In this document: positions 53,551 through 61,556 of the stretch, one piece after another
Layout of the letters: each line of letters opens with the position of its first letter
Numbering within the stretch: position 1 is the first letter of the stretch
Source of the DNA: Haloferax elongans ATCC BAA-1513
Lineage (GTDB): Archaea; Halobacteriota; Halobacteria; Halobacteriales; Haloferacaceae
DNA length: 64,000 bases
Direction of reading: 5' to 3'
Assembly: GCF_000336755.1 (NCBI RefSeq)
Contig: NZ_AOLK01000011.1
Coordinates: 443,102 to 507,101 of the forward strand
Translations under genes and position numbers: made by a program
Notes under the pieces: generated by a model
Database searches by the model: none
The model's input: only the letters and a program-made list of their open reading frames with translations
Told to the model about the DNA's origin: nothing

Positions 53551-53597
53551 GGGGAGACTCTCTTTTCAGCGGGCGGCGTCCTGTCTTCCGAAGCCAG

Positions 53598-54410
53598 TTA
53601 ATTGAGGTCGATAGCACAACTCTCGACGTACTCGATATCGGCGATAGAGTCCAGCCCACCCTCACCGCAGACCGGACATTCCGGGTTCTTTCGATACGGC
53701 ACCGTCTCGAAGGTCATGTCCATCGCGTCGTAGAACAGCAACCGCCCATCGAGTGGCTCGCCCGCATCGAGAAGCAACTTCACGGCTTCAGTCGCCTGAA
53801 TACACCCGACCGTTCCGGGGAGCACGCCGATGACGCCGGTCGTCGCGCAGTCGGGGACCGTCCCCGGTTCGGGCGCTTCGGGGAACAGACACCGATAGCA
53901 GGGACCGTCGGGAAGGAGTGTCGTCGCCTGCCCCTCGAACTTGTAGATAGCGCCGTGGACGAGCGGAATCTCCTCGAATCGGCACACGTCGTTCAGGAGA
54001 TAGCGCGTCGGGAAGTTGTCGGAGGCGTCGACGACCACGTCCGCGCCCGCGACGATTTCGTGGACGTTCGATTTGTCTACGCGCGCTTCGATTGGCTCAA
54101 CGCTCACGTCCGGGTTGAGGCCGCGGACGAATTCGGCGGCGCTCTGGGCTTTCGGTTCGCCCACGTCCTCGTCGTGGTGGATGACCTGTCGCTGGAGATT
54201 GCTTCGCTCGACGACGTCATCGTCGACGACCACCAACTCGCCCACGCCGACGGCGGCGAGGTACTCGATAGCCGGTGACCCGAGCCCACCCGCCCCGACG
54301 ACGACGACCCGCGCCGACAGGAGCCGCTCCTGCCCGTCCGGGCCGACCTCGTCCATGATGATGTGACGAGAGTAGCGTTCGAGTTGCGTGGCGTCGAGTG
54401 AGAGTGTCAT
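53598..54410 (-). CDS. ubaA: E1-like SAMP-activating enzyme UbaA (MoeB/ThiF family)
   Basis: A 270-residue ubiquitin-activating E1-like enzyme. It adenylates the C-terminus of small archaeal modifier proteins for protein conjugation (sampylation) and for sulfur transfer to tRNA and molybdopterin. Features: VVVVGAGGLGSPAIEYL nucleotide site, VDASDNFPTRYLLND, zinc cysteines CYRC and CPVC, and the catalytic cysteine at residue 188 (PDCATTGVIG), the position known for H. volcanii UbaA. ATG 54410 gives exactly 270 residues. It is divergent from a rhodanese gene that may supply sulfur. Confidence 0.93.
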   Translation of the reverse strand: MTLSLDATQLERYSRHIIMDEVGPDGQERLLSARVVVVGAGGLGSPAIEYLAAVGVGELVVVDDDVVERSNLQRQVIHHDEDVGEPKAQSAAEFVRGLNPDVSVEPIEARVDKSNVHEIVAGADVVVDASDNFPTRYLLNDVCRFEEIPLVHGAIYKFEGQATTLLPDGPCYRCLFPEAPEPGTVPDCATTGVIGVLPGTVGCIQATEAVKLLLDAGEPLDGRLLFYDAMDMTFETVPYRKNPECPVCGEGGLDSIADIEYVESCAIDLN

Positions 54411-54536
54411 AGGCCGACGTTGGCAGTCACGCAGAATAAACCCGCGGCACCGCGTTGGAGTCACTCTCACGTGCAGTCCGGTGTTCCCCCTCGCCGGAAG
54501 CGACGTGCATTTCCCGCTTCGGTCGGACTGCCTCGT

Positions 54537-54887
54537 ATGGTCGCAGAGACGACCCCCAACGAACTCCGCGAGCGACTGGCTGACGACGACCCGCTGGCCG
54601 TCGTCGATATCCGAGACCCCTCTTCGTTCGCCTCGGGGCACATCCCCGGGTCGGAGAACCTCCCGGCGGCGACGCTCGGTCCCGAAGTGTTCGACCGCGA
54701 GTGGCCCGACGAAGTCGTCGTCTCCTGCTACGTCGGCAAGAGTTCCAAACGCGTCGCCTCGGTCCTCGACGAGAACGTCGAGGCCGACGTGAGCAGCCTC
54801 CGCGGCGGCTTTGACGGCTGGGACGGCGAAGTCGAACAGGGAACCGAAGAAAGCGAAGCGGACCTCGGCCCGTCGGCACCGTTCTGA
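54537..54887 (+). CDS. Rhodanese domain sulfurtransferase
   Basis: A 116-residue single rhodanese domain: AVVDIRDPSSFASGHIPGSENLP, active-site Cys64 in VVSCYVGKSSKRVASVL, and the closing RGGFDGW. It can carry a persulfide on Cys64. Facing ubaA across a 126-base divergent region, it is a good candidate to provide sulfur for SAMP thiocarboxylates, though this is inferred from context and from rhodanese-E1 fusions such as human MOCS3. I use ATG 54537. Confidence 0.88.
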   Translation: MVAETTPNELRERLADDDPLAVVDIRDPSSFASGHIPGSENLPAATLGPEVFDREWPDEVVVSCYVGKSSKRVASVLDENVEADVSSLRGGFDGWDGEVEQGTEESEADLGPSAPF

Positions 54888-54926
54888 GCACCCACGTTTT
54901 TCTGACAGTGAAGTGACGTTCCAGGT

Positions 54927-55502
54927 ATGGCCCTCCCGACTGGACTGCTCCCGGTCTTCGTCTTCGTCGTAACCGCCGGCATCGCGACACTTGTGACGCT
55001 CGGCGCGCACCTCTCGTGGCGTCGTGGGTCGCAGCCGTTCAGCGCCGGTCTTCGACGCTCACTTTTGGGCGTGAGCCTGCTGTACCTCGTCGGAACGGCA
55101 ATCGTCTGGGAAGTCGCGGGCGGTGGCTCGTTGTGGGGTGTTGCGGCCGCACTCATCGCCTCAGGTGTCGTTGCGTTCGTCGTGCTGTGGACGGCTCCGC
55201 TTCTCCTCGGTCAGTATCTCGTTCGTCACCTGCGAGGTATCGATTCGGAGACGGCGTTGCGTCAGGTGACGTACGGGTGGTTGGTCGCAATGCTGGTCGT
55301 GTTCGGACTCTTCGTCGCACCCGGTGGGCCAACGGGCGGCCATCTGCTTCATCTCGACGGCGTAACGACCTGTCTCGCCGGGTTCTGTGGGCTCAGCGTC
55401 TCCCTTCTCGTGGCCGTCGCTCTCGAACTCGTCGTCGCTGTCGTGGGACCGGGAGTCGTCGGCTTCGTACTCACGAGACAGCAGTCGCTCAGCGGTCGAT
55501 AA
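54927..55502 (+). CDS. Membrane protein, five predicted TM segments
   Basis: A 191-residue hydrophobic protein with helices at about 8-28, 45-62, 68-92, 115-132 and 150-178. Polar loops contain His residues (TGGHLLHLDG) and a cysteine pair region (VTTCLAGFCGL). Family not recognised. It follows the rhodanese gene after 39 bases on the same strand, but a T-run after the rhodanese stop suggests separate transcription. Confidence 0.75.
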   Translation: MALPTGLLPVFVFVVTAGIATLVTLGAHLSWRRGSQPFSAGLRRSLLGVSLLYLVGTAIVWEVAGGGSLWGVAAALIASGVVAFVVLWTAPLLLGQYLVRHLRGIDSETALRQVTYGWLVAMLVVFGLFVAPGGPTGGHLLHLDGVTTCLAGFCGLSVSLLVAVALELVVAVVGPGVVGFVLTRQQSLSGR

Positions 55503-55532
55503 AGGAGAGAATTTGCTGCGGTGCGCGGGCGG

Positions 55533-56123
55533 TTACTTACCGCGGCCGCGGCTCGCACCGATGGAGGGACGGACGTGTTCCGTACCCTTACCACGGTTCT
55601 GGAGGCCGCGGTTCTTCTTGCCCGCGTTGGTGAGACCGCGGAAGGCGCGGCCGTCGTGGGCGTCGTCGCAGATCCAGTTGAGTTCGTCGTCGTTCTGGAT
55701 GGCCGGGTGCTCGGGGTCGACGAGGATGACTTCCTGCCACTTCTGGGAGCCGTCCTGACCGACACCGTAGGAGTTCAGCACACGCATGTTCGGGTACTTG
55801 CGCGAGGCGCGTTCCTCCGCGATGCGCGGGATGGACTTGCGGCGACCGATGCGGTTGACACCCTGGCGCTTCGTACGGCGGCCAGCCTTGTGTCGCTGCT
55901 TGCGCGCGCCACCCTTGCGGACGGAGACGCGGACCATGACGATGCCCTGCTTAGCCTTGTAGCCGAGTTCACGCGCCTTGTCGAGACGGGTGGGACGCTC
56001 GATGCGCTCGATAGCGCCCTGCTCGCGCCACTCCTGTTTTCGCTGCCACTGGAGTTCGGCCAGCTTGCCTTCCTTCGGGGTCTTCCACGCTTCCTTGATG
56101 TGGGAATAGAAGCTTCGTGCCAT
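55533..56123 (-). CDS. rpl15e: Ribosomal protein L15e
   Basis: A 196-residue archaeal/eukaryotic large-subunit protein eL15. The start MARSFYSHIKEAWKTPKEG and the basic segments RVSVRKGGARKQRHKAGRRTKRQGVNRIGRRKS and GLTNAGKKNRGLQNRGKG are diagnostic. Length is normal. The ATG at 56123 is preceded by GGTGAT five bases away, a Shine-Dalgarno that implies a leadered mRNA. Two stem-loops lie in the presumed leader. Transcribed singly. Confidence 0.97.
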   Translation of the reverse strand: MARSFYSHIKEAWKTPKEGKLAELQWQRKQEWREQGAIERIERPTRLDKARELGYKAKQGIVMVRVSVRKGGARKQRHKAGRRTKRQGVNRIGRRKSIPRIAEERASRKYPNMRVLNSYGVGQDGSQKWQEVILVDPEHPAIQNDDELNWICDDAHDGRAFRGLTNAGKKNRGLQNRGKGTEHVRPSIGASRGRGK

Positions 56124-56157
56124 TGTATATCACCGCGGGCGCTTGCGATTCAGTCGG

Positions 56158-56205
56158 TTGAGGGACCATCCCTCGATGACCACATTTCGTCCCGTACGTG
56201 ACGGG
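56158..56205 (-). promoter_or_regulatory. Two stem-loops in the L15e leader
   Basis: GAGGGA-CCA-TCCCTC (56160-56174, extendable to 56158-56176 with one wobble) and CCCGT-ACGTG-ACGGG (56191-56205) lie 35-80 bases before the L15e ATG. The nearest TATA-like sequence on this strand (TCTTAACCC, about 56262-56270) puts both inside the transcript, so they may act as a leader structure. Confidence 0.4.
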
Positions 56206-56348
56206 TGCCCTCTGGCGTGCCCGCATGCCAGCGAGTTGGCGGAACTACCAACAGGGGAGGGTTAAGAACTTCGGATTGAGAGCTGGCGTGCAAGGCGTCC
56301 ACACGGCAGTCTACGCGGGAGATACCTCCGCGAATCTCGTGTCAACAT

Positions 56349-56356
56349 ATTATAAA
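56349..56356 (+). promoter_or_regulatory. TATA element for the membrane protein at 56382
   Basis: ATTATAAA is 26-33 bases before ATG 56382 and fixes that start as leaderless, ruling out the in-frame TTG three codons earlier. Confidence 0.6.
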
Positions 56357-56381
56357 AACACTGTGAGGAAACGTGTTGCAT

Positions 56382-57260
56382 ATGTCGTCCCCGGATGCTC
56401 CCTCGATGAAGCAACAGGCGCGTGTGGCCGCCCTCCAGTGGGGGTTGGTGCAGGCGTTTTTGCTGGATACGTTCGCTCGGTTGCTCCGAAATTACTACCG
56501 AGCGACGACTGAGGCGTTTTTCCCACCTGATTGGGTAATATCGATTCAGTTCGCAGCACCGCTCGCCCTCGTCGTCGGTGGAATCGGTGGCTACCGCTGG
56601 GTGACCAACCGAAACGCGGCGACTTCGGCGTCGGCACACCGCAATCGCGTGGTGTTCGTCGGGTCGCTCGTCGCCGGGTGGACGCTCGCAATCGTTCCGA
56701 CGATGGCGTTCCAGTCGATACTCGGAGAACGACTGTACACTGTTCCGTTCTTCGTCCTTCCGAGTCTCACAGCGCTATCTGTCTTCGTTGGGTCGTACGT
56801 GCTGGCCTACCGGGTCGATACGGAGTGGTATCGTCAGAACCGAGGGCGACTACTGGGTGCAGTAGCGGGTGCCGTTGCTGGGTTCTTCCTCGGAATGGCG
56901 GGCTTTGTCGCGTACGGCGAGTACCTGGTTGCAACTCGAACCAGCTTTAGTCTCGATGGCGGGACCGGAATCGCCGTGGTCACTTGTCTCGGTGCGGTTG
57001 GTGGCTACGTGCTCACTGGGAGGGGCAGTACTGGTGACCGCGCTGTCGAATTTCTCGTCATCTTTCTGCCGTCGGTCCTCGCACTCACTCTCTTAATGGG
57101 TCTCAGTTCGGTCGCCCTCGCCATTATCGGTGTCTCCGCGCTCGGATTCAACTCGTCGCTCACGACACTCTTCGTGCCGATTGTCCTCTCACTTGGGTTG
57201 GCGAGCTATCTGGCGTACGGAGCCAAAACAGCAGTGTACCAACGGTTCGTCGGTGGATAG
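56382..57260 (+). CDS. Polytopic membrane protein, unknown family
   Basis: A 292-residue protein with about seven to eight membrane helices (for example FAAPLALVVGGIGGYRWV, VVFVGSLVAGWTLAIVPTMAF, FFVLPSLTALSVFVGSYVLAY, LLGAVAGAVAGFFLGMAGFVAYGEYLV, FLVIFLPSVLALTLLMGLSSVALAIIGVSALGF). An amphipathic N-terminus holds a Tyr/Arg-rich stretch. No motif recognised. It is divergent from L15e and followed by the esterase gene on the same strand after 77 bases. Confidence 0.75.
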   Translation: MSSPDAPSMKQQARVAALQWGLVQAFLLDTFARLLRNYYRATTEAFFPPDWVISIQFAAPLALVVGGIGGYRWVTNRNAATSASAHRNRVVFVGSLVAGWTLAIVPTMAFQSILGERLYTVPFFVLPSLTALSVFVGSYVLAYRVDTEWYRQNRGRLLGAVAGAVAGFFLGMAGFVAYGEYLVATRTSFSLDGGTGIAVVTCLGAVGGYVLTGRGSTGDRAVEFLVIFLPSVLALTLLMGLSSVALAIIGVSALGFNSSLTTLFVPIVLSLGLASYLAYGAKTAVYQRFVGG

Positions 57261-57337
57261 TCGTCCTCTGAACGGTGGCCGCAGACGCAAAACATTCATG
57301 CAGGTGACTTTTTACCCCGCTTTCGAATCTGTGGACC

Positions 57338-58153
57338 ATGCTCACCGACATTGACTGGCGGCCGTACGACCTCGACGACGAGGCCCCCGTCGAGGGCGAC
57401 GTCCGCATCTCCGACGAGCTCTCGTCGGAGTATCTCGATTTCGACCGGCATCTGTTCGTCTATCTCCCACCCGATTACGACGAGTCTGACCGGACGTACC
57501 CGGTGTGCTACATGCACGACGGCCAGAACGTCTTCGACGAGGCGACAAGCTACTCCGGGTCGTGGGACATCCATCAGGCGATGGACGAACTGCACGACGA
57601 GGGCCTCGACGCAATCGTCGTCGGCGTCCCGAACGCGGGCGACGACCGGACGGTCGAGTACACGCCCCATCCGCACCCGGAGTTCGGTGGCGGCGGTGCC
57701 GATAGCTACCTGCAGTTCCTCTTCGAGGAGGTAAAGCCGCTCGTCGACGAGACGTTTCGGACGCGCCCCGAGACGGAATCGACCGGACTGCTCGGGTCTT
57801 CGCTCGGCGGTCTCATCAGCCTCTACGCGCTGTTCGAGTATCCCGAGAAGGTGGGCTTCCTCGGAGCCATGAGTCCTGCATTCTGGTGGTCGGGTGAGGA
57901 GATATTCGAGTACGTCGCGGACCAGTCCTTCACCCCTGCTCGCATCTACGTCGACGTGGGTGACACCGAATCCATGGACGACCCCGAGCGCTGTGAGTTG
58001 TACCTCAACGACGCAGAACGCATGGTCGAGCAACTGCGCGAGAAGGGATACGACGATGTCGAATTCGTCATCGACGAAGGGGGCGTCCACCGAGAACACG
58101 CGTGGGCACGGCGGTTCCCCGATGCGATGCGGTTTCTCTTGGGCGACGACTGA
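57338..58153 (+). CDS. Alpha/beta-hydrolase, esterase family (Fes/esterase D type)
   Basis: A 271-residue cytoplasmic hydrolase of the PF00756-type esterase family. YPVCYMHDGQNVFDE is the oxyanion-hole strand motif, the nucleophile Ser155 lies in GSSLGGLIS (153-158 GSSLGG), an acid lies in VDVGDTES, and the catalytic His is in GGVHREHAWARRFPDA. Homologues hydrolyse siderophore esters, acyl esters, or act near glycan degradation genes. It ends 46 bases from the convergent malA, so a role with sugar esters is possible but unproven. Confidence 0.87.
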   Translation: MLTDIDWRPYDLDDEAPVEGDVRISDELSSEYLDFDRHLFVYLPPDYDESDRTYPVCYMHDGQNVFDEATSYSGSWDIHQAMDELHDEGLDAIVVGVPNAGDDRTVEYTPHPHPEFGGGGADSYLQFLFEEVKPLVDETFRTRPETESTGLLGSSLGGLISLYALFEYPEKVGFLGAMSPAFWWSGEEIFEYVADQSFTPARIYVDVGDTESMDDPERCELYLNDAERMVEQLREKGYDDVEFVIDEGGVHREHAWARRFPDAMRFLLGDD

Positions 58154-58199
58154 GTTTCACCGTGGCCTCACTTGGTCGATTACATCGGCCTCGCGTAGC

Positions 58200-60362
58200 C
58201 TATTGCGTTCGTTCCCGTAAGACGACCACGTCGGTGACTTCGACGCTGGCGTCTGCCGCAACCTCACCAGCAGCGTCTGCCGCCACATCGACTCCACTAA
58301 GGAGGTCTTCAGTTCCGCAGTCCGCCCCCAGCGACACCGTCGCGGGCGACGAATCGAAGTTCAGCACGATCAGTAGCGACTCGTCTTCGCCCGCGCGACG
58401 GTAGGCGACAACCGAGTCGGCATCGCCGGATTCGACTTCGACGCTCGCTTTGGACACGTCTTTCGAGCGAAGCGCAGGGTGCTCGTTCCGCAGGGCGACG
58501 AGTCGCCGGTGGAAGTCGGTCAACTCGGCGTCACCGTCGTACCAGCGCATCGTGCCGCGCTGTTCCGGCACGCCGCGTTCTTGGCCGTAGTAAATCATGG
58601 GCACGCCGGGGAGGGTGAACGTCGCCGCTGCGGCGGGGCCAAGCGTCCCGTCCTCGCACTCGGTCGCATAGCGCGTCTCGTCGTGATTTTCGACGTAGCG
58701 CATGTGGACCGCTTCGTCCGGGAAGCCGTGGTGGTCGGCCTCGACGAGCGCGTCGAAGAGCGCAGATGCCGGGGCGTCGCCGGTCCCGATGTCGCGGAGC
58801 GTGTCGTACAGGTCGGTGTCGTAGTGGTAGTCGAACTCGTTTTCTCGGAACTGAACGTCGCGTGGAACCGTCTCGTCGAGGAGAAGGAAGTCGTCGTCTT
58901 CGGCCTTCACGCGCTCTCGAACCTCTTTCCAGAAGCCGTGGGGGACACCCCACGCCACGTCACATCGGAAGCCATCGACCACGTCGACCCACTCGTCGAT
59001 GACGTCGAGCATCCACGCTCGCACGTCCAGCGAATCGTAGTTGAGGTTCGGAATCCCCGCCCAGTTGAAGTACATTCCGGGGGCGTCGTCGCCCGCCCAG
59101 TCGATACCCGACGCGTCCTGCTCGGCCGGGACGCGTTCGTAGTAATCCTCGTAGTCGGCGACGCCCGCGCGGTGGAGTTGGAACGCCGGATGGTCCCGCG
59201 AGGTGTGGTTGATGACGAGGTCGAAGATGACCGTGATTCCCGCTTCGTGGAGGGTATCGACGAGCGACTCGAACTCCTCGCGCGTGCCGAGGTCTGTTGC
59301 GGTGTCGAAGAAGTCGGTAATGTGGTAGCCGTGGCGGGTCGGACTCTCACAGACGGGCGTGAACCACACCACGTCCACGCCGAGTGAGTCGATGTACGGG
59401 ACACGACGCTCGATTTCAGTGAACGTCGTCTCGACGGTTTCCCCGGCGAACTCGCGGACGAATATCTGGTACATCGTCGCATCGTCCAGCCACTCGGGCG
59501 CATCGGCAGGATTCGAGAAATCGACCGTCTCCCCGTCGGCACGGATTTCGAGCGTGTCGGCGATACTCGCCCGTTCGATAGTCTCACCATCCTCGCCGGG
59601 GAGTGGTTCCTCGCTCACAGCGACAGCATGGACTCGCGAGAGTGCAGGGAGGTCCTCGCGGTCGACGACCACGCGGTCGCCGTCGATTTCGACTGCCGAT
59701 TCGGCGAGGTCGTCGCGGTCGTCGAAGTAGAACTCGACTGTCGGTTCTCTCCCGTCGGGTGCCGGTCGGGCAGTCGCCTTGACGACGACTTCGTCGCCCT
59801 CGACACGACCTGCAAGCCGGATATTCGGTCGCCCTGCGCCCTCGATAGTCACCTCGGCCGTCGCGTACGGGTCGAACTCGTCGTCGAACGCGAAAATCGC
59901 GTCGTGGTCGCCCGGCGGGAGTCGAACGTCCACGCCCCACTCGTCGCCGTCGCGCTCGACGCGGTCTGCGCCCATCGTGAAGTCGTTAAAGGGTCCGATG
60001 ACGGACGCCGATTCGAGTGCGTCGATATCGAAGTCGGCGACAGTGCCGTCCTCGTCGTCCGACCCTTCGGCATTCTGTTCGACCTCGGCGGCCGTGATGG
60101 AGAACCGTGCTGGCTGGCGCGGGTCGGGAAAGACGCGGACGGTCACACGGTGAGTCCCGTCGGGGGCGTCGAGTTCGGCGACGTAGACGCCCGGCACGTC
60201 CGCATCGAGGTGGACCACTGGGTCGTCCGAGAGCGTCGCCGCCGACTCCTCGGGTGCGTCGGTGAGGGTCCACTGGAAGGTCGCATCTGGGTCGGGATTT
60301 CGCGGTGCGAGTTCGACTGGTTCACCGACGGTGGTGAACCGCGGCGGTCCGGGGTGATGCAT
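58200..60362 (-). CDS. malA: Intracellular alpha-amylase / maltodextrin hydrolase MalA (GH13)
   Basis: A 720-residue GH13 enzyme without signal peptide, so it acts on imported maltodextrins or cyclodextrins. An N-terminal Ig-like segment and beta domains (about 1-270) precede the TIM barrel. Barrel motifs: FDLVINHTS, GFRCDVAWG with nucleophile Asp468, LLDET with acid Glu497, and ENHDETR with Asp561. The order resembles cyclomaltodextrinase/neopullulanase enzymes. TTTAAT on the - strand about 30 bases upstream is the TATA, flanked by GAATAGGT repeats. It belongs with the CGTase and MalG-type permease to its right. Confidence 0.88.
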   Translation of the reverse strand: MHHPGPPRFTTVGEPVELAPRNPDPDATFQWTLTDAPEESAATLSDDPVVHLDADVPGVYVAELDAPDGTHRVTVRVFPDPRQPARFSITAAEVEQNAEGSDDEDGTVADFDIDALESASVIGPFNDFTMGADRVERDGDEWGVDVRLPPGDHDAIFAFDDEFDPYATAEVTIEGAGRPNIRLAGRVEGDEVVVKATARPAPDGREPTVEFYFDDRDDLAESAVEIDGDRVVVDREDLPALSRVHAVAVSEEPLPGEDGETIERASIADTLEIRADGETVDFSNPADAPEWLDDATMYQIFVREFAGETVETTFTEIERRVPYIDSLGVDVVWFTPVCESPTRHGYHITDFFDTATDLGTREEFESLVDTLHEAGITVIFDLVINHTSRDHPAFQLHRAGVADYEDYYERVPAEQDASGIDWAGDDAPGMYFNWAGIPNLNYDSLDVRAWMLDVIDEWVDVVDGFRCDVAWGVPHGFWKEVRERVKAEDDDFLLLDETVPRDVQFRENEFDYHYDTDLYDTLRDIGTGDAPASALFDALVEADHHGFPDEAVHMRYVENHDETRYATECEDGTLGPAAAATFTLPGVPMIYYGQERGVPEQRGTMRWYDGDAELTDFHRRLVALRNEHPALRSKDVSKASVEVESGDADSVVAYRRAGEDESLLIVLNFDSSPATVSLGADCGTEDLLSGVDVAADAAGEVAADASVEVTDVVVLRERTQ

Positions 60363-60363
60363 T

Positions 60364-60409
60364 ACCTATTCGGGCGCAACACTGCTCATTAAACCTATTC
60401 TGAAGGTTT
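60364..60409 (-). promoter_or_regulatory. malA promoter with repeated operator candidate
   Basis: ACCTATTC occurs at 60364-60371 and 60393-60400 (GAATAGGT on the malA strand), one copy just before the start codon and one beside the TATA element. The upstream copy is also part of an inverted repeat AAACCT-N7-AGGTTT (60391-60409). This layout suits control by a sugar-responsive repressor. Confidence 0.5.
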
Positions 60410-60636
60410 CTTCTGTTACCCAGATGTGGTTTCGACGGGGTGCCGTGTTGCGACCATACAGCGACCGCGACGAGTGGGAAATCGACAGCCAGCGCGGCGA
60501 TATGGCTGTTGTGGTCTCTGTGTGCGGCAATCGTAGTGTCCGGGTGCGGCTGTCCAGTATGCTGCGTGTGAAGATTTCTTCAGTTCGCACCCGCCGAGCG
60601 GAAGATGTTTTCGCGTCCGCGCCCGCGTGAGGAGTA

Positions 60637-61506
60637 ATGGCTGACGAGGACTCACTCACCGTCGACGTCGAGCAGGCGGCCGACGCAATCGGCGCGCTCG
60701 CAGACACCGACCGAATCGCCATCCTCGTCGCACTCAGAAACGGCGGCCGACAGTCGTTCGTCGAACTCCAGTCGGCGGCGGGGTTCGAAGACAGCGGCCG
60801 GTTCAACTACCATCTCGACAAACTCGTCGGGCGATTCGTCGCCAAACACGAGGACGGCTACGAACTCCGGGCGGCAGGGTCGAAGGCAGTCGATATCGTC
60901 ACCGACGAACGCTTCGGCGAGTCGCCGCCGCCAGAAGAGCGCCCTGTCGATGCGGCGTGCCCGTCCTGCGGAAGCCAACTTCGCGCGCGATACGCCGACG
61001 AGAACGTCGAAATCGCCTGCCCCGACTGCTCGACGCTCGTCCATTACGGGTATTTCCCGCCGCGCGGGCGGACCACCCGCGACGCCGACTCACTGTTCGA
61101 CGCCTACGGGACATGTCTCTGGCGGGATTTCACACTCGCGTACCGGGGTGTCTGTCCGTACTGTCGCGGCCGCATGCGCACGCAGGTCGAAGCCGAATCC
61201 GACCACCACCTCGACTATCCCGCGGTGAGTGACTGCCTCGATTGCGGTGCGTCTATCGCGACGACGATTGGACTCCGACTCTTGGCCGACCCCGCGGTCG
61301 TCACGTTCCTCGCGGACCACGGGACCAGCCCCGACGACCGACCGTTTTGGGAGTTCGACTTCTGCATCGACGACAGCGACGTGACGGTCGTCTCGGAGGA
61401 CCCACTTTCGGTGTCGGTTCCGATTCGGCAGGGTGACGAGACGCTTCGAGTCGTCGTGGACGAAGAAGGGTCGGTCATCGAGACGACGCGGTCGGTGCCG
61501 CGGTAG
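60637..61506 (+). CDS. ArsR-type winged-helix regulator with zinc-ribbon sensor
   Basis: A 289-residue protein. Residues 8-95 form an ArsR-like winged helix (AADAIGALADTDRIAILVALRNGGRQSFVELQSAAGFEDSGRFNYHLDKLVGRF). The rest has four CxxC pairs (CPSCG, CPDC, CPYC, CLDCG), which could build two zinc ribbons, plus a beta-rich C-terminus. This DUF7347/DUF7351-style architecture is common in haloarchaea with unknown ligands. ATG 60637 has GGAG close upstream. It sits between malA and cgt, so control of starch genes is possible but unproven. Confidence 0.8.
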   Translation: MADEDSLTVDVEQAADAIGALADTDRIAILVALRNGGRQSFVELQSAAGFEDSGRFNYHLDKLVGRFVAKHEDGYELRAAGSKAVDIVTDERFGESPPPEERPVDAACPSCGSQLRARYADENVEIACPDCSTLVHYGYFPPRGRTTRDADSLFDAYGTCLWRDFTLAYRGVCPYCRGRMRTQVEAESDHHLDYPAVSDCLDCGASIATTIGLRLLADPAVVTFLADHGTSPDDRPFWEFDFCIDDSDVTVVSEDPLSVSVPIRQGDETLRVVVDEEGSVIETTRSVPR

Positions 61507-61556
61507 GCACTTAGGCCGACTCAGTGGGCCGACTCGTTACTTCCACGCCCCGGTCA

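Noticed and set aside
60424..60630. 68-codon frame between malA and the ArsR-type regulator
   Set aside because: Arg/Ser-rich product unlike haloarchaeal proteins, and it covers the two promoters. Not supported.
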